Source of the DNA: Sipunculus nudus
Taxonomy: Eukaryota > Annelida > Sipuncula > Golfingiida > Sipunculidae
DNA: 64,000 nt
Direction of reading: 5' to 3'
Assembly: GCA_026874595.1 (NCBI GenBank)
Contig: CM049313.1
Span: 13,391,508-13,455,507, forward strand
Below the pieces are notes generated by a model. It had not been told where the DNA came from. It was given only the letters and a program-made list of their open reading frames with translations, and ran no database searches. A program made the position numbers and the translations under genes. Below are positions 34,201 to 42,186 of this stretch, piece by piece (the stretch's first letter is position 1; the number at the start of each line of letters is the position of its first letter).

Positions 34201-36075
34201 TAAAGTATCAGTTATTTCATATTTGTAATTTTTATGTACCCTTCTACTTCAATAATCATTCAAGTGTCCTTTGATACTTTAATTAGCAATACATTAACTA
34301 TAAATATATGTATTGAAAGGAAATCTAAATGTAGTAACAAAACTTTTGCAAATACTTAAAGTTTTAATGTATATCTTGGATATAAGAAAATATAATGATC
34401 AATGCATATGGAGCTAAAAAGTGAACATTACAATTTCAAAGGTGTCTGACAGAAATAACTGCTCGAACAGACATCACAAATAAGGTCATATATCCAAGGA
34501 CTGACTTATCAAAGAAAAATACAAATGAAATACTTTACAATTAAGAATCACAGAAAGGCTGAGCAAATGGTTTCAAGGCAATATTTTTGCATGTACCAAT
34601 TTATTTTAGGGGAAGAAGGTATTTTTCTTTTTAATTCAACATGTTTTTTAGGTGACTGGGCACCTTTAATCAAGAGCAAAAGGCTATCATCTGACTCCTG
34701 TTCAACTCACAGTGATGGGTGGTGTTCTATCCTCTGCATCCCTCTTCCTGCTGCTCCTGGTCTTCCCTCGCTGCTGCAGCCATCTTGTCATCCACTGCTG
34801 GTCCTGTTCTCTCCTGGCAGCCAGCAGCTCTGACGATGAAGCTGTACCAGCAGCAGCAGCACCTTGACTGGCTGCTGGTGTACCTGCTCCCTGTTTTAAT
34901 GCTTTAAGCTGCAGCTCTACACTTTGTTCTGTTGATGGCGGTGGTCCTGATAAGGTACTTGATGGAGGTGTCGGCCCAAAGTTTCCCATATTTTCACGAC
35001 CAAAGTTAGCTTGCTCAGGCCCAGTGCCAAATGAACCTGGTGGTGGAATTTGTGGTGGTGGGAGTTTAGACAAACCAGGTTGTAACTGTCCCTGATGAAT
35101 ATCTGTTTCTTCATGTGGTGCTGCATGTGGTGTTGCATAAGGTAATGTATGTGGCATTGCATGTGGTGGCACATTGGATGATGCTTGTGCCGGAACATAT
35201 TGCTGTGCATTAGGTGGAACATGTGGTGATGACTGTGATGCATGTGATGTATGTGACACATGTGGTGCTGTGTGTGGTGCACGTAGTGGTGGGTGTACTC
35301 CAGAAGGACCATGTGGATCCTTTTGTTGATTGGGAGGCACCTGTGGTAGCTGCATGACAGGCAAGCCTGGTGGAGGTTCCAAAGTTGGTCCCCCAGATGG
35401 GCCCATTTGTTCATGTGGTGGAAAATGTGGTGCTGAAGCCATCTCTGATGGTGGTGGTGGAGGTATTGTAGGTGGTGCTCCTGAATCAAATGGAATTACA
35501 TGTGGTGAACTATTTAAGTTTGTTCCTTTATCTGGCTGATGATACTGTACCTGGCCACTGATATTATCAAATTGCATATCATTTGAACCACCCTGCTGTA
35601 CTGGACCACTACTTGTAGGAATATTTATTTCACTTGTATTAGATCCTGGGTAAGGTCCTGAGCCAAATTGAGGTGGTGGTGCTGCAAATGACTGCTGACC
35701 AGTCTGATAACCTCCTGTCATTGGATAATGTCCCTGCAATGCTGGGGGTCCAGAAAATCTTGGATCTCCAGGCGGTGGGCCCCTGAAGTGTGGACCACCA
35801 AAGTGGTGACCAGCACCCCCTGGCCACTCTCCTTCAGGCCTGTAGTCACTTGCCCTGTGAAATGACTGGTTTCCTTGCATGTATGGTCCTGGATTATGAC
35901 CTGGTCTCTGGTTGTGAGCCTGCGTCTGACCATGGATTGGTGGTGGTCTTGGCTGACCATGATTTGGTGGTGGTCTTGGCATCCTCATCTGTTGAGGGGC
36001 CTGGTTCCAGTAATCTGGTGATTGCATACTGGAGTTCTGACTGAATCTCATTCTCTGATTTCCAAAGGGCTCCAT
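23294..36075 (-). CDS. PDCD7: PDCD7 (U11/U12 snRNP 59K protein), eight coding exons
   Basis: Exons, in transcript order, are 36075-34711, 34139-33999, 33427-33341, 32366-32235, 31678-31540, 31250-31014, 24093-24006 and 23417-23294. They join in frame to about 770 residues. Residues 1-400 are rich in Pro, Gly, His and Gln; residues 456-700 are highly charged and helical, a probable long coiled coil; the C-terminus reads LYSYWQYYAAASQDLQ, REWDLHLVPIGTPGG, LPQGWVVP and DKWATALKED. That tail (W-D-x-x-LVP, PQGWV, x-WATA) is the hallmark of PDCD7. PDCD7 is the 59K protein of the U11/U12 di-snRNP and takes part in recognising U12-type introns in the nucleus. Human PDCD7 is about 485 residues, so the N-terminal Pro-rich part is longer here. 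The start is the first ATG after an acceptor at 36089/36090, so an upstream non-coding exon is expected. The seventh intron is 6.9 kb and full of repeats. Confidence 0.92.
23795..24004. repeat. 31-34-bp minisatellite next to a PDCD7 splice donor
   Basis: Six or so units of ACCTGGTGTGTATTACAGCT and ATAACCTGCCC. The array ends against the PDCD7 exon at 24,006, inside its last intron. Confidence 0.85.
24006..24093 (-). CDS. PDCD7: PDCD7 exon (EEDDPLYSYWQYYAAASQDL)
   Basis: The exon joins in phase after the 6.9-kb intron. The acceptor is GTTCTACAG and the donor ACCAG/GTAAGG. The aromatic motif YSYWQYYAAA is characteristic of the conserved PDCD7 C-terminus. A 30-odd-bp minisatellite starts directly beyond its donor. 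Confidence 0.88.
24648..26812 (-). mobile_element. minus-oriented copy of the AGCTCAG...CCCTTGTT family in PDCD7 intron
   Basis: The inverted tail ACAAGGGACCCAGGGGTCAC begins at 24,648. From there the sequence mirrors 8,770-9,387 and then the 6.6-8.7-kb modules. A TIR element is inserted at 24,876-25,311. The poly-G tract at 25,792-25,809 corresponds to the poly-C tract at 8,647. The copy is cut at 26,812, where the next inverted tail begins. Confidence 0.7.
24876..25311. mobile_element. 436-bp MITE with TIR CTGTGGTTG and TA target duplication
   Basis: The ends are TACTGTGGTTGGCTTCATAT...TTCGCGAGG on the left and CCTCGCGAACAAAAAGGCAA...CCACAGTA on the right, so long imperfect TIRs meet TA dinucleotides at each side. 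The inside is rich in TTTCGCGA motifs. The mirror copy of the host repeat near 9,110 lacks it, and the host sequence matches in length with one TA left over. TA duplication suggests a Tc1/mariner-type mobiliser. Confidence 0.85.
26813..30332 (-). mobile_element. minus-oriented copy with two heads, PDCD7 intron
   Basis: The tail AACAAGGGACCCATGGGTCA begins near 26,815; inverted heads GTCAGCTGAGCT end at 29,828 and 30,332, each beside a GGACGGACGGAC-type run. 28.6-29.8 kb mirrors 11.2-12.4 kb closely (for example GCACTTTAATCATTGTAACC and CTAGGTGGGCCAGATGTAAA). The stretch 26.85-28.0 kb has no partner that I recognise. Confidence 0.6.
28107..28289. repeat. (GA)n/(GAAA) microsatellite
   Basis: About 180 bp of almost pure GA with GAAA interruptions. 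It sits where sister repeat copies have a C/CT tract. Open frames across it are low-complexity artefacts. Confidence 0.95.
30333..31013. other. PDCD7 intron, AT-rich; nothing recognised
   Basis: No further exon or repeat was identified between the repeat head and the exon at 31,014. Confidence 0.4.
31014..31250 (-). CDS. PDCD7: PDCD7 coiled-coil exon (LEKERLHQRHLADIKRKR)
   Basis: The acceptor is CATTGACAG. The exon enters in phase 1 and reads GLHTSRAADDEFEDTTEELL to RRMLFGKK. Two donors fit the next exon in the same phase: TTTG/GTAAAA, or nine bases later AAAAAAG/GTATCT. The product is 767 or 770 residues accordingly. I give the longer form. Confidence 0.84.
31540..31678 (-). CDS. PDCD7: PDCD7 coiled-coil exon (KRAECNRATELVKALSKL)
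   Basis: There are 46 codons plus one base. The acceptor is GATCCACAG and the donor AAAAAAG/GTAAAA. It carries the conserved-looking VRRKRAECNRATELVKALSK stretch of the PDCD7 C-terminal half. Confidence 0.86.
32235..32366 (-). CDS. PDCD7: PDCD7 coiled-coil exon (LEEKYEEEERRAIREQEI)
   Basis: There are 44 codons, phase 0 to 0. The acceptor is AACTCTGAAG and the donor AAAAAG/GTAGGT. It is dominated by Glu, Arg and Lys and includes QWRNQITEKEL. Confidence 0.84.
33341..33427 (-). CDS. PDCD7: PDCD7 exon (ERFKCIQNKLTEDSV)
   Basis: There are 29 codons, phase 0 to 0. The acceptor is GTTCTGTCAG and the donor AAAAGG/GTAAGG. The sequence is basic and helical, ending LQKNSKKR. Confidence 0.8.
33999..34139 (-). 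CDS. PDCD7: PDCD7 coiled-coil exon (LLREALCLLEELGELRG)
   Basis: There are 47 codons, phase 0 to 0. The acceptor is TATATGGCAG and the donor ATTCAG/GTAAAG. Heptad-like Leu spacing suggests a coiled coil at about residues 456-502. Confidence 0.85.
34560..34672 (+). repeat. right-end fragment of the 36.2/63.2-kb element family
   Basis: TTTCAAGGCAATATTTTTGC and TACCAATTTATTTTAGGGGA match, in reverse, the sequence at about 63,150-63,258. It lies in the PDCD7 intron just beyond the donor at 34,710. Confidence 0.65.
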
Positions 36076-36089
36076 GATTGTTGGGGATC
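34711..36089 (-). CDS. PDCD7: PDCD7 exon with start codon; Pro/His-rich N-terminus
   Basis: The acceptor TTTTCAG lies just above 36089; 14 bases of 5' UTR precede the ATG at 36075-36073. The exon carries 455 codons to the donor ATCACT/GTGAGT. Composition is extreme: repeated PRPPPNHGQ-type units at residues 33-60, Gly-rich FGGPHFRGPPPGDPRF near residue 95, a His/Pro tract around residues 265-325 (PHVSHTSHASQSSPH and similar), and an Ala run AAAAGTA near residue 412. The last 35 residues (QQWMTRWLQQRGKTRSSRKR) turn basic and helical and begin the conserved part. Confidence 0.88.
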
Positions 36090-36189
36090 CTGAAAAGTAA
36101 ATAACAAAACAATATAAGGTAATGCTGCATGAAAAAAATCAGATTTTTTTTTTAATCATTATGCATTTCAATAGTACAGTGTAATCAGA

Positions 36190-37005
36190 GACATTAAAGG
36201 GACATAATCAGGGCCAATACTATGCCTATTCTTTCACACTATCAATTCAGTTTTGCTTTTGTTGCAAAGAAAAATCCATCCAGGATTCGAACTAATGTCA
36301 GTGGCGCACAAGTCCGGCGTACCAACTGCTTCCCTAAAAAAGCAAGCTTCACTAGCGAGACAGTTCGGTCCGCTTTTTATGTCACCCGTAACACATCCCC
36401 TCTTAAGAGCGTTCTGCTATCAGAACAAGACTAATTATCCCAGGAGTCACACTTTGGTGAGCTTATTCCCTGGGCCACAAAGTTTAACGTCACGTTGGAC
36501 GAGCCCCCATTTGTTATGAAGACAAATTGATCAGGGGAAAACATTGGGCCAATCCAGGATTAGAACCCATGTCGGTGGCGCACAAGTCAGGCGTACCAAC
36601 TGCTTTGCTAAAAAAGCAAGCTTCACTAGCGAGACAGTTTGGTCCGCTTTTTATGTCACCCCGTAACACTTTATACAAAAGTTTCCCAGAAAAACAATCC
36701 CAGCACATAGTCTAGGTACCTCACACATGGCTGTTAAACACCTTGTTATGGCCCTACGTGTTGGCAAACACAGTCCACATGTGCCTGTTACCATAACAAG
36801 GCCACGTGACCGGAGGTTTGAATATGATCCTCAACATGTGATGTTTAAGCCAGCTGGAACATGTATTAGGGTCCACATGAATTGTTTATGTTGACACCTG
36901 GGATTGCTCCCAATACACTGTTTTTAACACTCATCTACAGGCGTAAGCAAACGGGTTCAAGGCAATATTTTAGCAGGTACAGATATATTTTAAAGGGAAC
37001 TAGAT
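36190..37005 (+). mobile_element. unclassified dispersed element interrupted by a tRNA-like repeat dimer
   Basis: The left part is TTAAAGGGACATAATCAGGG...TTCTTTCACAC. The right part carries AACACCTTGTTATGG, GTTTATGTTGACACCTG and TTTCAAGGCAATATTTTAGC-like blocks. The reverse-strand copy at 63.17-63.65 kb has all of these without the 36,258-36,672 insert. It sits just upstream of the PDCD7 start exon. Confidence 0.65.
36258..36672 (-). mobile_element. two tandem tRNA-like SINE units (minus)
   Basis: On the minus strand each unit has GTGACATAAAAAGCGGACC, an A-box-like TTAGCAAAGCAGTTGGTACG and a B-box-like GGGTTCTAATCC or AGTTCGAATCC. The units are about 285 bp apart and joined by CTCTTAAGAGGGGATGTG. 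The same unit forms the array at 46.8-48.0 kb. Confidence 0.65.
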
Positions 37006-37249
37006 TTGGTCAATTGTCTTCAATGGGCCCTGCTTTTCTGCTAGTGCTGGACTAGTTTACATATGGGTGAAACATTAAGTTAAATTTGAAAAACATGACA
37101 AACCGAAACAGGTTTTTATTGATATGCATGAGGGAAAAAATCATACTGGATCGAATTATATTAAAGAAGATATGTCTGAAATAATGTGTGCATTAGAAAA
37201 TCACCAAATGTAGTCTGTTAGCCACATTTGATTTTGAGCAAGTCTGTAA

Positions 37250-37520
37250 TTCAATAGGTCTGGAGCTCTCAAGGGCACCAGTGTTCCCAGTGAAATTGGG
37301 AAAGCTGCAATTGGTTGTTTTGAGTTATCGCGTACGAAAGAAAATCATGGATTGGGCTGTGGTGGCCATATTGGAATTCTGACAAGTCTGATATTTGTTA
37401 GGTCTGGAGCTGTCATGGGTACTGTGCACGAAAGAAAGTGTCACTGAAGGAAGGACAGAAGTATGGAAGGATGGAAGGACAGACTGACATGGTGATCACT
37501 ATAGGGCACCGCTTATCAAG
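37250..37520. repeat. short duplicated segment with AGGTCTGGAGCT
   Basis: AGGTCTGGAGCT(C/G)TCA and CG(T/C)ACGAAAGAAA occur twice within 200 bp, followed by GGAAGGACAGA repeats and TATAGGGCACCGCTTATCAA. It looks like the end of an interspersed repeat. Confidence 0.4.
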
Positions 37521-38259
37521 CGGGGCCCAAATAAGCTAATTTTCATGTAAATTCAACATGCTTTATATATGATCATATATTATGTTTGAAACTCTGGATG
37601 TTGGTGTAGAGCAAATGAGCAAATCAGTATATAAAGCGTCTTGTGATGAGACCAGGACAAGTCTGATTTGAGGGGTGGTAGAACAGTTGTGTCACTTTCA
37701 AGTTATGCACTGCAGCTAGGATACCATTTGCCATGATTCATATATATTCATATATATTCTGTACATATTCAAAATATCAATAGTTTATATTTGCAGGAAC
37801 AAACTTTCCGATTCAGGCTGCATTTTTAGTCATAAAAAAAAACTATTTCCACTCACGTCTAGAAAGTTATGTTGTACTTGTGTCTTGTATGTCTGTGGTG
37901 TGCAAACTGTGCATATGTTTCTCTGTCTGGTAGCGAACCTGTAATGAGAGGGAAATTCATGAAATATAAGTACACAGAACATGCAGTTTTTGAAGCCCTT
38001 CACCTGGACTCAAACCAGCAACCATATGTAAACAAGTCCAGAGGGCTACCATCCATGCCATAAAAGATGAGTTGAGAGTGAGTTGATATTTATGTCATCT
38101 ATTGTCAGGAAGTTCAAAAGGAACTAAATGACCTCATGCGACAATTGTTTCAATGTTTGTGCATGTGAAAAGTGGACATAGTATGTTAAAATGAGGGTTA
38201 TTTGTTGTAAATCATATTTTTTAACCCTCAGCCATTTGTTAACAGCTTGCCACTACAGC

Positions 38260-38660
38260 CTACTCTGTCTCGTGCTTCATGTGGATAAAATGGACTCGCA
38301 GGTTTATGTGTAAACCCTAACCCTTGATATATACTAAATATACTTGGAACACGCGTGATCCATTTGAATACAAGTGTCTGGATGGTCCAAGACAACAGCT
38401 GTGAATTAAATACATAGCCAGGACCAGCCCTAGCTTCTGCTCTCTCCCGGTACTACTCTGTGCGAGAGCTCTAGAAGATGCTTTGAGAAAACTCGAGACA
38501 TTCCACTTAAAAATAAAAATATGATATTTCAGCTAAATGTGAGGTATCCATCATAAAACAAAGATATTTTTCAAAATGTGTTTGTAACATATAACATCGA
38601 CAGTGTTTCCCCAAGCCACAGCAGGCTGGCAGCCATCTTGGCAAACTTGTTACAATATAC
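38260..38660 (-). promoter_or_regulatory. possible PDCD7 promoter or 5' exon region
   Basis: PDCD7 needs an upstream 5' UTR exon. On the minus strand this stretch has GCCAAGATGGCTGCC at about 38,634 (a YY1-like start-site motif) and about eight CpGs in 350 bp, more than its surroundings. No clear splice donor was found. Confidence 0.2.
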
Positions 38661-39233
38661 AAATTATTACAATGTATCAACTGCCAGCTGGGGGGGGGGG
38701 GGTGTGAGCAAAGGTCACACAGGTCATTGTATCTGAATCTGATACAGTTTCAAGCGCTTGAGTTGCAAGTTCTAAAACTGAGTCTTGTTTTTATTTTTAA
38801 TCCCAAAATTTAGCTAGATTTCTTGGCCATTCGACTAAATTACTATTTCTGCCCTAATTACATAAGTTTTCCTGTCATAAACAAAATATTTGATTTAATA
38901 TGATATTTTAACTAGCAAGGGTTTTATGTTCTTGAAGTCTTTTTTGCAGCAGTATCCAGGATCCCCGATACATGAACCGCATATATGCAGTTAAGGCAGG
39001 ACATGTGTACATATGCCAAGTGGAGGTATCATGTTTGATACGGTGCATGATAAATTAAGTGATGAAAGGTTAAATTATATAATTGTATATATAGGATGCC
39101 ATTAAAGTACACAGGAGTCACTTGGATCTATTATTGGAACATATAACATGTATATGTAGTAGATAGCGGTGTACTGAACAGCAGCCCGAATTGTACACTC
39201 GCACCTCAGGGATAAAATTCCGCATGCGAGCAT

Positions 39234-40933
39234 CAGGGCTTGGGTAATTGAAAATGTACTGTAATTAATGTTATTAATTACATGATTTCATGTAATTGAA
39301 AGGAATTTGTAATTTAACATAATTCAAATTACATGTTATTGTAATTGTAATTAATTATTTTGAAAATACACTGTAATTAGAATTACGTTTCAATTACACT
39401 TAAATCAAATAATCTGCGTGAAGTCAGACAAACAAACTTGTATATTGCTACACAGTAGTCATCACTGCTGAGATCTCTATGTCCAAGTTTCATTTTAGCT
39501 GTGTGGTTTCCGTTTATCCCTAACAAGGTTTCTGGGCAGGGTTTCTGTGTGACTTTCCCTGAGTTAATTTGAAGTAATCTTCTGCTTGTTTCCTGCCTAA
39601 CTGCAAACAGCTTGGCTGCATTCATCCAGTCTATCTGCTGGTCATCCAGAAACATCTTAAGGGGTTGGTTGCACTGTGTTTTGATTGCAAGGACCTATTA
39701 TCGACCATGGAGTGCCTACATATAGTTTCCCTTGAGCAGTGGCTTTTCATGTATACAGCATATGATTTACAAGGTTTCCTGTGAGGGTGTCTGTGGGACT
39801 TCACCCTGACAATAAAGCACCCCTTTTCTCTTATTATGTCTGACTGCAAAATGTCCAGGCAATCAGAAGTTCATCCAGAAACATCAAAAGGATCTGGTTG
39901 CATTGTGTTTGGATTGCAGTGACCAGTTAGTGGCCAGGGAGTGTGGACTTACACAGTGATTTAACAATAATAGAGTCATCATTAGCTTTCTAATGTCCAA
40001 AGTGAGAACAATGTTTAAGGATAAATGTCTTTCAGTATCAGCAGGCAAACTGTTCATGCTATACAGATGTTCAATGAATGACATTACTGTTCAGATTTTG
40101 TTGATGATAAAGGGCACTTAACATAGTTTTTTTTTTTTTTTTAATTCTTTTTGGTGGAGGTAACCGCCTCCATTTTTTAAATGCTAACTTAACTACATAT
40201 ATGTACATCTGCAGATTTCCATTCCGGTTTCGGACTACCTTAAAGGGCAGTAGCACACGCTTCCTCTCATTTTATATCCTGGCGTTAACCAGGCCTGGTG
40301 ACTACTGCACTCAGGGCCCTGGGTGCGTAATCATCCCCATTGCTGGGTAATACCACAAGGAGCCCCTGAAAGGCGCACTCGTTTGTGAGTGAAAAACGGC
40401 CGTTGGGCACGACCTTCCCATTAAGCCTGCAGAGCACTCACCCTGGGTGGGGGTCGACCGTGAAAAATCTCACTGCCTCGGCTGAGATTCGAACTCAAAA
40501 TCTCCCGGCTTTGAGTCCTGCACTCTACCCCTGAGCCACATAAGCTGGCTTAACAGTTTGAAAACATATCATATACAGATATAGATGTGTACCAAATAGA
40601 CATGCATTTAACTGAACCAAGCATTGCAAGTACATCTGTTTAATTTTGAATTTAGTATAGTTAATTAGCAACCACAATATACAGTGATACATATCCTGAC
40701 ATGTTAGATAATGTTAATGTAAATAAAGTTAACCCTTGTGTTCAGTTTCAGTATTCTATATTCAAAGTGTCCAAGTATTTTAACTGACAACAAAATAATT
40801 GAAATGTAATTCAATTACTTTTCATTGTAATTGTATTAAATTACATTTGCAAATCTATGTAATTATAATTGTAATTTTACATTTAGAAAGTAATTGTAAC
40901 TAATTACATTTGGGTGTAATTTCACCAGCCCTG
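39234..40933. mobile_element. 1.7-kb hAT-like element with CAGGGCT termini
   Basis: The left end CAGGGCTTGGGTAATTGAAA and the right end (reversed) CAGGGCTGGTGAAATTACAC share a terminal CAGGGCT. The flanks are GCGAGCAT and TTGAGCAT, six of eight bases identical, fitting the 8-bp duplication of hAT elements. Both subterminal zones are packed with GTAATTACAATTAC-type motifs. Minus-strand frames inside (39,383-39,655, 39,631-39,849, 39,884-40,084) are short and not recognisable as transposase. An 80-bp block (TTCATCCAGAAACATC) is duplicated at 39,640 and 39,868. A SINE is inserted at 40,126-40,556. Confidence 0.65.
40126..40556 (-). mobile_element. tRNA-derived SINE nested in the hAT-like element
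   Basis: Minus strand: GTGGCTCAGGGGTAGAGTGC (A box) and GAGTTCGAATCTCAGCC (B box) at the head, body with CAGCAATGGGGATGATTACG, and a poly-A tail seen as a T run at 40,126-40,142. CTTAACA flanks both sides, a likely target duplication. A second copy is at 53.4-53.8 kb. Confidence 0.8.
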
Positions 40934-41644
40934 TTGAGCATGTCAATCTCTGTTTCCCTTAATAGGTTAAGTAAACCTATTCCACATGCGTTTGTTGTGT
41001 AAATGGAGGATTTCATCCAGATCCAAGGCTTTGCCCTGATTTGAATGGCTGGTACACATGTGACATCATAGACCCAGTTGTGGCTCTGTTGTAAACACAG
41101 AGCCACAGGTCCCTGCCTTCATTTATCCAGTGGACAGGAGTAGGCTACACCTGATGTTGGGTGCCTATCTCAGTGCCCCTGTGCGATTGTTTAAAACAGC
41201 AGTGTGCATGTATGTGTTACATCATCACTGGTGCATGGTGTGAGTGTCCTGTAAGTGTACCACTGGCTACACACCACCAATGGCTACAGGCAGCGTTGTT
41301 ACCAAGCTAACACACTGGACTGTTTCAGCAGGCCAGGCGCATGTATCACATCTCAGCTGGGTGCGCCAGTAGGTTGGCAGTGATGATGTAACACGTGCAG
41401 TGCACACAGCTAGCTTGAAACAATCACCAGCCAATCACCCGGGCTTACCCACAGGCTAAATGTCCTTAAAGTGGGTACAATGGCTTAATTTTATGTGCAG
41501 ATTAATATTAATATGAGACAGTCCAGTCAGTTTAGACCCATCTTGCAAATGAAGACTGATTCCATACTCAGGTCAATGTTTTCTCTCCAGGAATTATGTT
41601 TTATGATAAAAAAATGAGATTTGGAATACGTTTGCTTAACCATT

Positions 41645-41659
41645 ACCCCCCCCCCCCCC
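41645..41659. repeat. poly-C tract
   Basis: About 14 C residues in a row, upstream of NUDT17. Confidence 0.8.
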
Positions 41660-41779
41660 TTTTTCAGGTAAAAAATGGGCGATAATATGAGTAATTGTAA
41701 ACATTTAGACAATATGGGTTGAATATTTTTATTGCAGATGAGTGATGAGTTATTCATTTACTTCATAAACATACATACC

Positions 41780-42099
41780 GAGTCACCTTTCTGACTGTTG
41801 TAATTAACAACAAACTCTGATCAATGCTTATTGGCTTCACAAAACTGCAGAGCTCGTTTGTAAGGAAACTACAAGGTGTCGCAGAAACTTTCGTCACTGA
41901 TCATTGTCAAAATGTTGAGTGGTTGTTAATTCCTTAGATGTATTACATATAATCTAAAAAAAATAAAAGAGGCTACACACGTAAGATAATCTTCCCATTA
42001 TCAATCCGGAGAGCATTGTCACAGCATTCAATTTATTAACGTATATTTATGTCTATTGTGTTTATCATATTGATGCAATTTTTTATGCGACACTTTACC
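41780..42099 (+). promoter_or_regulatory. probable NUDT17 promoter and 5' UTR region
   Basis: Directly upstream of the start codon. It has several CpGs (CCGAGTC, GCTCGTT, GTCGCAG, TTTCGTC, CACACGTAAG, ATCCGGA) in AT-rich surroundings. No TATA box is evident. It faces away from PDCD7. Confidence 0.3.
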
Positions 42100-42186
42100 A
42101 TGGCTGCACCCAAGGGACAACGGAGAGTCCTTGGACACCTGAAAAAATTGAATGATCCTGGGTACACTGCAGCTAAATTTACCCAG
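42100..42186 (+). CDS. NUDT17: NUDT17 exon 1 with start codon
   Basis: The exon has 29 codons, MAAPKGQRRVLGHLKKLNDP then GYTAAKFTQ, with donor ACCCAG/GTAAAA in phase 0. The basic-start, RVL-x-x-L and A-K-F-x-Q pattern resembles the N-terminus of fish NUDT17. Confidence 0.78.

Noticed and set aside
34917-35489. 190-codon His-rich frame on the minus strand
   Set aside because: It is an out-of-frame reading of the PDCD7 start exon; the PDCD7 frame is longer and joins conserved exons.
36222-36715. Frames with TNVSGAQVRRTN-like readings
   Set aside because: They lie in the tRNA-like repeat dimer; similar frames recur in the 46.8-48.0-kb array.
40440-40556. Genuine tRNA gene on the minus strand
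   Set aside because: A- and B-box-like sequences are present, but the region does not fold as a cloverleaf by eye and continues into a SINE body with a poly-A tail. The same holds for 49.4 and 46.8 kb.
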